A stretch of DNA of 64,000 nt from Dimorphilus gyrociliatus (taxonomy: Eukaryota > Annelida > Polychaeta > Dinophilidae): the NCBI GenBank assembly GCA_904063045.1, contig CAJFCJ010000001.1, positions 2,673,501 to 2,737,500 of the forward strand, given 5' to 3'. Position 1 is the first letter of the stretch; each line of letters begins with the position of its first letter. The notes beneath the pieces were generated by a model. That model was not told the origin of the DNA. It worked only from the letters and a program-made list of their open reading frames with translations, and did no database searches. Below are positions 45,694-56,592 of the stretch, piece by piece. The position numbers and the translations under genes are program-made.

Positions 45694-46934
45694 ATATTAC
45701 AAATACATTAAAACGTATATACTTTTTTTCATACCCTTGTTTAATTAACACAATAGTATTAATAATAAAGGCAACAACAATAAAAAACAATTTGCGCTCC
45801 GATCAAAGACTAAAAAGCTAAATAAAATTGGAAAAATTCGTGACATTCTTGAAGAAAAGGATAATAAAGACAGTGAAGATTAGCCTTAACATTAAATATT
45901 TTAAATAATAATTGCTGCATTATTATTATAATATGAAAATCAAACAAGATTTTGGCAAAGTATTATCAAATATATATATATATATATATATGTTAAAGGT
46001 CTTTATATCCTATATTTTAACTATCTCCACTTGACTCTGTCATACCAGAAATTCTTTATGCCATTAAAATGCAATACTTTGCTGTCTTTACTGAACAAGT
46101 AAAAGCTAAAATAGTTAACAAGTGTTTAATATATTGACTACATAACAACCTACAGGTAAAGTTATGGTCGGTTTGTTTTGCTTGTAATTTTATCCTATAG
46201 TCTATTTTTAACTCGTACTAAATGAGATATAGTAGTTATTAACAAATATATAATGTGTTATATTAATATATATATATGAAGGAAGAAAGTGCTAGTTTCA
46301 TTGTTGATAAAATATCTTATATAATAATATTTATTTAATAATAAGACTGATAAATAGCAAAATAAGCATAGTTAATATAAAATGGGATTAGCATTAATAC
46401 TATTGTAATTTTAATTAGCTAATCCTTTTACTTTTTTCCCTCTTTTTTCAACGATAAAGTGGGTGGTACTGGATAAAAGGGGGCGGAAATTATAAAGACT
46501 AGGGAAGAGAAGAGAAGAAGATTAAGTTGTGTTTATTTCTAGATTTTTTGTAACATATACGAAATAATTAAGATCTTGGTTGGAAAATCCTTTTATGTTG
46601 TCGAAAGTAATTAAATTCCTTCTACGGCTACTTAAACTCTTCTTCTAACTTGGCACACAGACACCAAAGTAAACGTTAAGCCGATAAGATTAAGGCTAAT
46701 CGATAAAATCGCCGTTCAAACTTGTTCCTTTTTTTTCAATTTTTATACTTTTCTATTTATTTTATAATAAAAAAAGAACATTTTTCACTTCTACGTTCAA
46801 ATTTTCTTCATTTAAATAATATCTTGGTGAATAGAAATACTATAAATTTATATGTTTTTTATTGTTATCTTTTACTTATGAATATTAATTAGGAGAATGT
46901 GATGACCAGCAAGTTTGTAATTGTGTGGAGACAG
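45694..46934. other. Convergent intergenic region FCF1 / coiled-coil gene
   Basis: About 1.24 kb with a TA microsatellite at 45970-45992. An open, Lys-rich segment lies at 45746-45883 with an acceptor-like aataataaag. The rest is AT-rich with no recognised gene. Confidence 0.4.
45970..45992. repeat. (TA)n microsatellite
   Basis: A run of TA dinucleotides about 23 bp long, downstream of FCF1. Confidence 0.85.
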
Positions 46935-49678
46935 TTAGCATTCTTGAGGTACTCTAGTTTTGGCACTTGTAGGCGTTCTAATATACGGATTCGTCTAATT
47001 TAAATAAAATGATAATAGTGGTTAATTAAAGGTTAAATAGGGAGGATATATCTATTACCTTTGGATTATAGATGTCGTCGAATTTAAAGCCTGATAGTTC
47101 ATTCTTTAAGTTTAATATTTGATTTTCCAATTCTATCTTATCAGTTTGCCATACGGCGTTACTGGCTGATAACTGTTTTTCCAGATTCAACCGAAAATCG
47201 TCATGGAATTTTTGGGCGAAATGAGCGTTATTTTCGGTATTTTGTGGCGATGGTGATTGATGATGATTTTGCTGTTGTGAGTGTGAGTTAACAATCTTCT
47301 CCTGTTGAAGGCAGGATTTTGATAACGTCTTTTGCAGTTTATTTATTTGTTCTACATGCTCAGCAATGAGTCTCTCTTTGAGTGCATCGAGGGCAGCCAT
47401 CTATTGAAAAATATATTAGGTTATTAACTATTTGTTAATCCACTTGGCCTTTATTAGAAGTGAACGGGGCAATAGCGCTTACCTTATCTTTATGGAAAGA
47501 TTCCCTTATCTTGTCAACGTCTGAAAGGCGTTTCCTTTCCGACGAAATAAGAAGTTGCTTAAGTTGTTTAGCCTCTGTTTTAATGGCTTGATGATTTCGT
47601 TTTAGTTCCTCAATTATATTTCGTAAATAGGCTATAGAAGAAGCGAATGAACTTCGTCTGTTGTTCGATCCACCTTCGTTAGTTGGAACTTGAATTGCGA
47701 AATACTCGATTATTTGCCTACATTCGTCGTTCATTTGGGATACAGTTTGTTTCTCGTATCTATCCAGTCTACTAGTAACTTCTCTTTCCTTAGTTATTGC
47801 ATCGTTTCTTTCTTTTCTAAAAGTAGCCAGTTGTTTTTCAACATTCTTTAAAAGTCTCTTTTGTTTGTCACAGTCTAATAAAGTTTGATTTTCTGCACAG
47901 TTTTTAATCTGGCTTAATTCTTTGTGTTTTTTAATGGTCAATTCATGGCGAAGGTCGGCTAAAGCCGATTGTTTTGAGTAGATTGTATCGTCCAATAACG
48001 TCTGTAATTTATTCATTTCTTCGTGTAGCCTTTCAATTTCTTCACTTTGTCTCTCCGTTATTGATCTTTCCCTGAAAAGTTCCTGTTTAGTTGAATCATT
48101 AATTTGATTCAATTCTGCCCTTAGAGCATTCATTTCAGCTTCGTGATGTTTTTTCTTTTCGCTTTTCCATTGTTTCATTTCAGCTAAGCTCGTCATATGA
48201 TATTCTTCTTCCCTATTCCTCATTTGCTCTTGTAAATCTTTAATAATTTCGTTGGCATCTTCCAACTTTTCCTTAGTCTGTTCGTGTTGTTCCGTTTTAA
48301 CATCGATTTGCGATTGATAAACTTCAAGAGTTTGCTTATGGGCTTCTTGTGCATCTTTAAATTGCTCTTGAAGATTAAAAAGACTTTTATTCTTCTCCTC
48401 TTCAATCTTCTCCCTTTCTGCTTCCATAACCCTTTTACTCTCGTTTAGGGAAGCGGTAAGAGCTTTTTGTGCGTCCTCCGCCAAGGTTGTCAGCTTTTGA
48501 TCATTAGATTTAAGTTCAATCTGCAATTCTTTAATTTGATTATTCAAGCTATCGTTATCGTGTTGTTTCTCGGCTAATGAGCATTTCACTTCGGTTAATT
48601 CCTCTAAAGCCTTTGTTAATTGTTGCCTAACCTGATCAGTTTCTATGTCAGCGGTCGATTTAATTTCATTTAATTGCGATTGAAGGTTTTCTTTCATTTC
48701 TTTATGTTGAGCAGTTTTATCGGCCAACATCTCTGAATTTGTTTCCTCTAATTGTTTCAATTTTATTTGAAGATTTGCATGCTTTTTCTGAGCAGAATTC
48801 AAATCTCTAGAGGCATCTTCATACTTTTTTTGAGTTTGTTGAAGCTGTTGAGAAAGACTATCGGTTGTTTCTTGCCATTGTTTCTTTTCGTTTAGCATAT
48901 CGTTACGTATATTTAATAATTGTTTCTTAAAGTCATCTTTTTCGTTAACAACCACTTGTAATTGGTTACTTAACGATACTTCTAAAGTTTTAAACTTGTC
49001 CATCCAGTTTTTTCTCTCCTTATCGATAACTTCATCGATTGATTTATCAATCTTTATATTAGACGCCTTTGTCTCGTTCAATTCTCTTTTCGCATCGATT
49101 AACTGTTTAGTTAAGGTTTCGTGTTCTTTTAATGTGGCGTCCCTTTTAAATTCGGCCAATAATTGTTCGGCTTTAACCTTCTCTAAAAGATTTCTACATT
49201 GTTTTAATTCCGTTTGAGTTTTACGAAGCATTTTTTTATGATTAACAAAATCTTCCTGAAGAACTGAAAGTTCATTTGTGCTAATTAAGTCAGTTCCTAC
49301 CGAAGAAGCGTTAGAGCTAACAGAATAATCGGCAGCAACATTCTTTAAAGCTAGTTTACTACGTTCTACCATTCTTCTATAATCCTTTTCTAAAACTGAA
49401 TCCCTATCTTCTTCAACAGTTTTACGTTCAATTATTGGTTCAACTGCAATATTCACATTAGGCTTATTTGACATAACAATTTTTGAGAAGCATTTTTCGA
49501 AATCTTCAGTTCTAATTGAGTCGGTTTCTTGTCTATATTCTTCCTCAACCTTATCTCTGGGAGTATACATCTCAAAACGGTATTCGTAATCTGTCATTTC
49601 ATCTGAACTGCAACTTTGGACAGGCGGAGGTAAAACTTCTTTAAGCTGCGCAAGGCGAATGCCTTCTGAACAGTCCAT
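46935..49678 (-). CDS. Long coiled-coil protein, family not recognised
   Basis: Three exons, 47483-49678, 47059-47400 and 46935-46994, join in phase to 865 codons plus stop. Residues ~1-120 are acidic and partly disordered (MDCSEGIRLAQLKEVLPPPV; MTDYEYRFEMYTPRDK). From ~135 to ~740 there is an almost continuous alpha-helical coiled coil rich in Glu/Lys/Gln with heptad Leu spacing. A His/Gln/Ser-rich break follows (HSQQQNHHQSPSPQNTENNA), then a short helix and a Pro/Thr/Arg tail (NPYIRTPTSAKTRVPQEC). The layout suits a centrosomal, ciliary or Golgi scaffold, but composition alone cannot tell. I compared it mentally with FAM184 and golgins and found no specific match. The tiny last exon is supported by phase and a clean acceptor. 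Confidence 0.75.
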
Positions 49679-50180
49679 GTCAGCCGGTGTGTATATTTAT
49701 AAAGATAGGATTCTATGTATACAAAAAAAAAGAGCCTTCGATCAGTTAGGCGCATAAACGCGTTTAAACACGTTACTTATTGATCTCTCCTTCTTTTAAC
49801 GTATCCAATAGCCCATTGTTGGCGCCACTGTCTACAAATAACTTTTTATCGTTAAAACTAAGGATTTATTATTTATTAATACCTTTTATATGAGATTAAG
49901 GGCCCAAGAAAACAGGTATTAATGAGTACTATTAATAACACTATTTACGCCGTTAAAATCCCCCAATCTCTCCTCCCCCTTCCTCCTTTATTTTCAATCC
50001 AAAAAAAGTCATATTTTCTTTTATTAATTGATTAACTCGAATTAAAATCTGAATAAAGCAAAAGTTTATGATTATCATTTGCATAAGAACAACTTAACAA
50101 AGAGATTTTTTACTATATTCAAATATAATGTTTACACAATATATAACTTTATATAAACATATTTGTTTACATAGTATATA

Positions 50181-50215
50181 CAGTATATATATATGTGTGT
50201 GTGTATGTGTGTGGG
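50181..50215. repeat. TA/TG microsatellite
   Basis: A cagtatatatatatg run passes directly into tgtgtgtgtatgtgtgtggg. It is a simple dinucleotide repeat in a gene-free stretch. Confidence 0.85.
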
Positions 50216-50515
50216 TATTATCGGAAATCATTCTCCAATAGTAATAACCCTCTATAAAGCTCATTTGCATAAATTTTTATTTTTTACTACTGTTTAGATA
50301 GCGATAAAAATTTAGATACTATAAACAGTCATTGATAAGACATTTTTTTTTTATAAAGATGGATACAATCTCCAAACAATTTTTTTATTACTTGATTATT
50401 ATAAATCTGTTAATTTTAGTTTTTATTTAATAATATACAATATATGATTTATAACTATAGATTAGTTAAGTACTCAACTAGAAACCGATTAGGATAAAGA
50501 TAAAGAAAGAGGGTG

Positions 50516-50541
50516 ATAGATAGATAGAGAGAGAGAGAGAG
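50516..50541. repeat. GATA/GA microsatellite
   Basis: gatagatagatag changes into a gagagagagagag run; purine-rich simple repeat in the 3' flank of the propeller gene. Confidence 0.85.
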
Positions 50542-50695
50542 GACGAAAAAAAAACAAGAAACATAAGAGATATGACTAAATTAACATTATTTAATAAGAG
50601 TTTTTCAGAGACAAATTCTGTAACAAATTGATGAATAATAACAACAATAACCAATTTACTATACTGTACATCTATATAACTAATGACGTAATAAG

Positions 50696-52147
50696 TTACT
50701 CAAATTCTATATTTGTTTCATTCCTAACTGTTTCTTTTATGTGTTGGTGAAAGAATCCTTGATTTGGTCTACCTTTTGGTGATACTCTCTTGTCTAGCTT
50801 GATAGCTAGGTCAATTAATGAGCTCATGCCTTTCATTCTTAGTAGAATACTATCGTGATCGTTTATATGAGCACCTATTATCCAACTATTCTTAGACTCC
50901 AAGACCAAAGAGACTGGAAAGATAAATGAATCTTCCATATATGGTCGAACCATCTTGACCCTGTCCATTACTTGTTTGTTAACTTGAATTCTATGACTGA
51001 TATAGACAATACGATACTTTTCGACGTCGAAGACGAGCACGTGGGATGAGTAGAAGCGTTTATGATTTTGCTTTTTGTAAAGTGTTGAATGAACAACTCC
51101 AACGTAGTAAGGATACTCGTAAACTTCTAACGGTGTCCCTCCTCGCAAAGGCGATGTGTGACGATGAAAGGCGAATGAATTCTTTTTATCCTGTTTGAAA
51201 ATAAACTCACAAAATCCACTGGGAACTCTACACTTCATCACTCGAAGTGGATCGAGGCAATGAACGAAATATAATTGACCTTTCTTTGTAAAAGGCATCC
51301 AATGTTTATCTCTTGGAACTTCACCCTTCGGTGTTACAGACTTCATTGGAGTATCTCCATGAATTCTCGGTATTATTGGCAATGATTTTTCGTAGTCAAA
51401 CAGAAATGTAAAATCGACAAGTTCATCCTTAGCAAAGAAAGCTGCAGTGTTAAACGATACATACAAAGTTTCCTTAAACTTAAATATGCGGGGTTCGATG
51501 GGACCATCTCCAATCCAACCGTTTTTAGGAGTTTGAACTCCGAGTATTGAACCATTGGAAATGGGTTCTAAACGATTATTAAACTTCTGAGTAAATAATA
51601 CATTATCGGAGAAGCTATTTGCCGGCCATTGCTTATTCATCTCATAAACTTCTCGATTTAACCAGATTCTTGAAACAAGAACTAGTTGGTTTTTGTGCCA
51701 CGTTATAGCAGGACTATTAGCATAGTAAACGTTACCTCCAGCTGGGTCTAGAAATCTTTTTGACGCCTCTTTTTCAAGGTTAGGCGAAAATGAATGAACA
51801 AGTCCAGTAGTTACGCTGGCCCAACTCTTGAAAGAGATTCCATATTGCCTAAATGTATATCCATACAAGGAATACGAAATGCGATAAGTATCATCTATAG
51901 CAATTTGATTCCCATTTCGATCTTCTTTAGGTGGTTTTCGATTCTTCACCGTTTCGTAAGGTGACTCTCTAACTCTATTCTCAGTATTCGACGACAAGAT
52001 AACATATATAAGGGCAATCGTTATTAAGATAATACATATTTTTAACGCATCCGAAATAATCTTTGTTATACGAGGCATATCTCCCTTTACCTTCTTCGTG
52101 TCGTGGCCCGAAATAGACCGCGTCGTGTTCTCGAATCTATTATCCAA
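50696..52147 (-). CDS. Type II membrane protein with probable five-bladed beta-propeller (GH43/GH130-like)
   Basis: A single exon of 483 codons. A short cytosolic N-terminus (~30 residues) precedes one membrane anchor, ICIILITIALIYVIL (~36-52), so the rest should face the Golgi lumen or outside. The large domain has WxxN/D-G turn motifs and beta-strand spacing typical of propeller glycosidases or mannosyltransferase-like proteins: SPAITWHKNQLVLVSRIWLN, GDGPIEPRIFKFKETLYVSF, KHWMPFTKKGQLYFVHCLDP, GGTPLEVYEYPYYVGVVHS, and MEDSFIFPVSLVLES with a later IIGAHINDHDSILLR. The blade motif K-x-W-x-P-F followed by LDP-x-R-V is shared with uncharacterised eukaryotic and algal proteins. A glycan-modifying function in the Golgi is plausible, but neither substrate nor mechanism (hydrolase, phosphorylase or transferase) can be read from the sequence. 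Confidence 0.7.
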   Translation of the reverse strand: MDNRFENTTRSISGHDTKKVKGDMPRITKIISDALKICIILITIALIYVILSSNTENRVRESPYETVKNRKPPKEDRNGNQIAIDDTYRISYSLYGYTFRQYGISFKSWASVTTGLVHSFSPNLEKEASKRFLDPAGGNVYYANSPAITWHKNQLVLVSRIWLNREVYEMNKQWPANSFSDNVLFTQKFNNRLEPISNGSILGVQTPKNGWIGDGPIEPRIFKFKETLYVSFNTAAFFAKDELVDFTFLFDYEKSLPIIPRIHGDTPMKSVTPKGEVPRDKHWMPFTKKGQLYFVHCLDPLRVMKCRVPSGFCEFIFKQDKKNSFAFHRHTSPLRGGTPLEVYEYPYYVGVVHSTLYKKQNHKRFYSSHVLVFDVEKYRIVYISHRIQVNKQVMDRVKMVRPYMEDSFIFPVSLVLESKNSWIIGAHINDHDSILLRMKGMSSLIDLAIKLDKRVSPKGRPNQGFFHQHIKETVRNETNIEFE

Positions 52148-52380
52148 AAGGCATATTGCGCTTTAATATTGTATTGAAATCTCTTCTGCCCTTTTTGGCC
52201 TACGTACATTTCAGACTTTTGAATTTTCCAGAGTATTCCTTACTTTTAACTTACTATCCAAAAAATTAAGAGATGAAAATAAATACTATTAACGTCATAT
52301 TTTTTTGTATATTTCGAGAATACATATCTTTAGAACAAAAATGACACAGATACAGACTTCTTCTATTTATAAACATACAA

Positions 52381-53670
52381 TTAATTAGTTTTAGCTCGAA
52401 TAGCCGCTCTTTTTCCAGTAACGGCTTGAAATCCAGATTTAATAGAAGCGACAGAACATCTCGATCCACAACTTTCACATTGCAAAAAGTATAATCTTGT
52501 ATCTTTCGATAATATAGTTTCAGGAGACTTGCATGTATGGCACGTGACATATTCCTCTGTTTAATTAGAAAAAATATTTTATAAATAGAATTTATATTGT
52601 CTTGTTTAAATGTTTTAATCTTACTAATATATCTTCTGAGGACACTCTCGATTTGCTTTTGCTGAAACCGTCCCTTGATGATCAATTGATTATTGCCATC
52701 GATGGCTCCGCTAAGGGTAACAAAAAGCAAAGTAATATTTAATTACATGAACATGTATAACATATTTAAGTATTTAGGTAAATGCCCATACCTTGTACCC
52801 AATTCAGCCAGTAAAAATGCCATAAGATGCTTTGGCGTACGATGCAACATTTTACAGATTTCATGAAAGTTTGCAAAAGAGCTCTTTTTCGTTCCTACTC
52901 TCATTACTTGAGGTGGTTTCATAACAAACTTTCTCTTTTCTCCAGCAACCATGTCGGGATTCTTTTCTCGCATTATATCGAACACTCTTTGTAATAATTC
53001 TTCATAAGTGTATTCTCTATCTGAATCTATCAGTAATGTGGTACCGTTCTCCTTTCCTTTGGGGGCCATGGAATCTACTTGGTCTAGGTCTGTGCCGCGT
53101 ACTTTTTTCTTCTTCTTTTTCTTATCAAAAGAGAAGTTATCATCAAGTCCTTCATTATCACCCTCTTCAGTTTTCTGCGATTCGGGATCGAAATAGACCT
53201 TCTTTTTCTTTTTTTTTAACGAATTGAAATCTAAATCTAAGATACAATATGTGCAATATAAAGACAGAATGACGTAATCTTTATATAGTTACCATCAACT
53301 TTTTCTGTTATTTCTTTAACTCCTTCATCTTCCACATGCCCTTGGCTCTCTGATGCCTGTTCTGTATCTTCTAGATTGATTGGCTTCTTCTTCTTCTTCT
53401 TTTTCTTCAAGGTCGGATCAAAGACCTGGCGTAAAATAAAAATCGAAAAAAAAATTATCAATGAATTAAGCTCGCATAAAAAAAATTCTTAAGACAATTT
53501 TTTATTGGTGTTATAAGACATATAGAAAAACTGTATTCCACCATCAGCTTATATTATTTGTAATGTTACGTATACAAATATAGTAGCTGGTAAACGATTC
53601 ATACCCATTCAGGGAAATGATTAAAAAGTAGCTTTTGTAATATTTTACTTACGGGATCTTCTTCAGTCAT
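52381..53670 (-). CDS. EIF2S2: Eukaryotic translation initiation factor 2 subunit beta
   Basis: The eIF2-beta subunit of the ternary complex that brings initiator Met-tRNA to the 40S ribosome. Exons, 5' to 3': 53653-53670, 53293-53425, 52792-53236, 52625-52710, 52381-52556, giving 285 codons plus stop (human 333). Three N-terminal Lys blocks (KKKKKKKK in [14 protein letters not shown], and two KKKKKK runs) are the eIF5/eIF2B-epsilon contact sites. The core reads [38 protein letters not shown] and [18 protein letters not shown]. It is followed by [17 protein letters not shown] and the C2-C2 zinc ribbon CHTC...CESC. It ends [10 protein letters not shown]. It is divergent from BORA across ~320 bp. 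Confidence 0.95.
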
Positions 53671-53991
53671 TTCAATTTTTCCTATTAGTATTAGTAGGCT
53701 GTAAATAAGACTACTTATTCGCGTTACAGATGGAAGTCTGACCCAAACGTGCTGGAAGTGCTATAAACGGATGTGTATTCGAATTAGCTACTTTCGTAAG
53801 TAAAAATTAAAAAAGAATTATTACAGTCATTTAATTGATCAAAAAAATTAAACGGTGTATACAAATTTTAAGACAATAAAAAATAATACATTAATACGAA
53901 AAAGTGTTTGGAAAAAATCGTACGAAAACAGTTTTGGGTTCAAGGACGGATTTGAGTTTTTAAATTAGTAGGAGAAACTTTCACAGGCATC
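53671..53991. promoter_or_regulatory. Divergent promoter region EIF2S2 / BORA
   Basis: The 321 bp between two divergent start codons must hold both promoters. No TATA box stands out from the AT-rich background. Confidence 0.4.
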
Positions 53992-55332
53992 ATGTCATCG
54001 CAGTGTGACTGTAAACCAACTACAAAATGTATTAATAGCGAAAAAATATCGAAGACTGAACTAGAGAGGCATTTAGCTTCTTTGGGAAGGAAAGAACGTC
54101 ACAACTATGCAATTAATCATGATATACCGGTGAATCCCTTTTCTGGGCGTAAAATTGAATGGAGCCCTACAACTTTTAATACAGTCAAGGCAGTTGATTT
54201 GTTTGACGATAGTCTGCCATCTCCAAACCATTCGTTAATGGATGATGATCGACGAGCTTCTATAACTCACCAACAGTCAATTGTATCATGCGAACATAAG
54301 GAAATTTCGGAAGAAAGAAGGGAAATATCTAGAGTATTTTTTGAAAGTTACGTTGGACCACCATCGCCCAATCATAGATCAATTAATATTGTAAATGAAA
54401 CTCAGGAACAAGAAATGAAATTTGAAAAAGTGAAGTCGGAAACAGAAACAAAAGATTCTTCAACTCAAACTGAATGGTGTATAGACCCGGATTGGGCTCA
54501 TTCGGGATCTGTTCCATTTCTCAGGTTGTTATCATCAGGTGACGATGAACTTTTTGACGCTAGTCATATTGTATATTTACCGCTATACAAAAAGTCAAAT
54601 TGGCGACCGTTATTGGCAACGGAAATTCTTCCGAAGGCCTATTTTACAGATGGCCGCGGTAATTTAATGTGTGATCAATATAGAAAAGTTATTGACGGTG
54701 ATGATGGACCCTCAGGTATGACCCCAAATGAATATCGTCTCATGCAAAGAACTCATAAACTCGATGAATCGCCAAAGATAACGCCGAAATTCGGAAGAGA
54801 AAGATTCATTGAATCCCCTTGTGGCCTTAGCAAATTTTCTCCAAAGCTCTCACCAATAACACCTCAAACCAAACCTCCCCAACGATCAGGCTCTTCAACT
54901 TTCCGTCTAAATATTTCTCCTATTTTAGCCAATAGTCCTAATTTATACGGACCAGTCGGAGTTGGTAGGATAAGAAAAAATTCAGGAACCGTTGCACCAT
55001 TCGCTGGACAATTGAGCTTTTGTTTAGACGATGACGATGAAGAGGAAGATGTTGAATCAAACGAGAAAAAGCCGAGAAAAGAAGAAAATAATTTTAATCG
55101 TAGGAAAGTAAAACAGAAAGGACCAGTCGTAAATAGTACAATGCGTAGTATTAGTCAAATGGACGAAAATAGCACAATTCCAGACCAAGGATATTTAACG
55201 ATGAGCACAAGAATGTCGGAAAATATGGATGGAACGGATATATCAGATGCTGCAATGGCTTCTACTCCATCGAAAAATCGGCTCTTTCAAGCTCTTTTAT
55301 CAACAAATTGCGAACAAGTGGAAGAAAAATAG
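53992..55332 (+). CDS. BORA: Aurora borealis (Bora) family cell-cycle protein
   Basis: Bora binds Plk1 and lets Aurora A activate it before mitosis. Single exon of 446 codons. The protein is largely disordered with many Ser-Pro/Thr-Pro sites. Family-like features are IPVNPFSGRKIEWSPTTFNT (~45-65), a VFFESYVGPPSPNHRS block (~120) resembling the Bora FF..PSP site, a KDSSTQTEW block (~160) resembling the conserved S-x-x-TQT stretch, and an SP-rich middle (ESPKITPKF-like, KLSPITPQTKPPQRS). A later DQGYLTMSTRMSENMDG aligns with the vertebrate MDSGYNTQ region. An N-terminal extension precedes the NPF motif. An aataaa signal lies near 55506. The match is from short motifs only, so confidence is moderate. 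Confidence 0.7.
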   Translation: MSSQCDCKPTTKCINSEKISKTELERHLASLGRKERHNYAINHDIPVNPFSGRKIEWSPTTFNTVKAVDLFDDSLPSPNHSLMDDDRRASITHQQSIVSCEHKEISEERREISRVFFESYVGPPSPNHRSINIVNETQEQEMKFEKVKSETETKDSSTQTEWCIDPDWAHSGSVPFLRLLSSGDDELFDASHIVYLPLYKKSNWRPLLATEILPKAYFTDGRGNLMCDQYRKVIDGDDGPSGMTPNEYRLMQRTHKLDESPKITPKFGRERFIESPCGLSKFSPKLSPITPQTKPPQRSGSSTFRLNISPILANSPNLYGPVGVGRIRKNSGTVAPFAGQLSFCLDDDDEEEDVESNEKKPRKEENNFNRRKVKQKGPVVNSTMRSISQMDENSTIPDQGYLTMSTRMSENMDGTDISDAAMASTPSKNRLFQALLSTNCEQVEEK

Positions 55333-56592
55333 CTTGTTCGGTCAACTTTAAGCCGTATATTTTTTTTCCTTTAATTTAGAACACTTTAAAATAATTACAA
55401 ATGAAGAAAATTTTAGTAACTTTATTCTCTTATTTAAATTAGCCTTACTAAAAGTTTGGCTATAATTTTCATTTAGATTATAAAAAGTCATAACGTGTCA
55501 GTGTTCAATAAAGTCTTATTCACATTTAGAAAAAAAATCATTTGTTTTCTCTTTAACGGTTTTTATTCTTCTAAACATGCATGTCAACTTTCTAAAATTA
55601 ACAATAATGAAAACGGGTAAAACGTTTAATTCAAATCGATTAAAAAGCAATAAAGACCCGATACAATAGCAATAAAAACTGGTATTAAAGGAATAACTAA
55701 TTCAAACAAACAAGTTTCGTTTATTTACTAATATATGCAGTCTAATTGAAAGTTCTTCTTTGAAATAGGTAAGAAATTAAACAAGGTAGTTTGTCAAGTA
55801 AGAAACTTTATTATTATATTAGTATAAATAAAAACATAAGAAGATAACAATAGACGAAAAGAACTCTTTAACATGCGTTTATTTTAAATTATTAAATAAA
55901 TTAAAGTCTTTCTTTAATATATAGTATTTTGATTGAACGTAACGTAAACAATGTAAAGTATAACCTGAAAAGCATAAAGACAAACTTCGTAAAATATATA
56001 CTGTGATTGATTTTAATTATATATAATATATACAGTGTATATATACACCATATCCGATATGTAATCGCTTATCTTTAATATTAACTTTTAATAATTTATT
56101 ATATTCAAGAAAAATAACGGTTAAACAAATATTTAATAGCTTTATAAATAAAGGTTTCCCTTCTCTGATATTATTTTGGTTTTATTTCTTTTTCATTTGT
56201 AAATGAAAGTTGAAAAATATAAAAAACATTCTCAAATAGTTATTATTTTCTTTGTTTTTATAGTGAAAATGGGAAAAACGTCTCGTACTATTACAATTAT
56301 CATTTCTCTTAGAAATAATAATAAAAAAGAGTTTTAACAGTCTTTTTCTTAAATTTTAATAAAAACGGAAATACAAGAAAACTTTTCATATTTGCTTCGT
56401 TTATAATTGAATATCGTACAGACCTAAATATTTCTTTTTGATTATATTAATTAAATTTGATATTCTTTTCTTTAAATATAAAAAAGAGAGCGAAAGCAGA
56501 AGAACAAAAATATATAAAATTGATTAAACTAACTGGATTTTGTATTTTTTTTTGTTTTGCTTACGTTTCATTTCGTTTTTTCCAGACAAATG
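55333..56592. other. Convergent intergenic region BORA / GALNT
   Basis: About 1.26 kb of AT-rich DNA with the BORA 3' end (aataaag near 55506), a palindromic atatacagtgtatat near 56028, and the GALNT 3' flank. No coding sequence was recognised. Confidence 0.45.

Larger units (their letters stand above)
49679..50695. other. Intergenic region with simple repeats
   Basis: The 5' flank of the coiled-coil gene and 3' flank of the propeller gene. It contains a TA/TG microsatellite (50181-50215) and a GATA/GA microsatellite (50516-50541). A ttggcgccactgtct element lies near 49817. No coding sequence was recognised. Confidence 0.45.

Noticed and set aside
46935-49678. FAM184 or golgin identity for the coiled-coil gene
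   Set aside because: Similarity is only the general Glu/Lys/Gln heptad composition; no specific motif matched.
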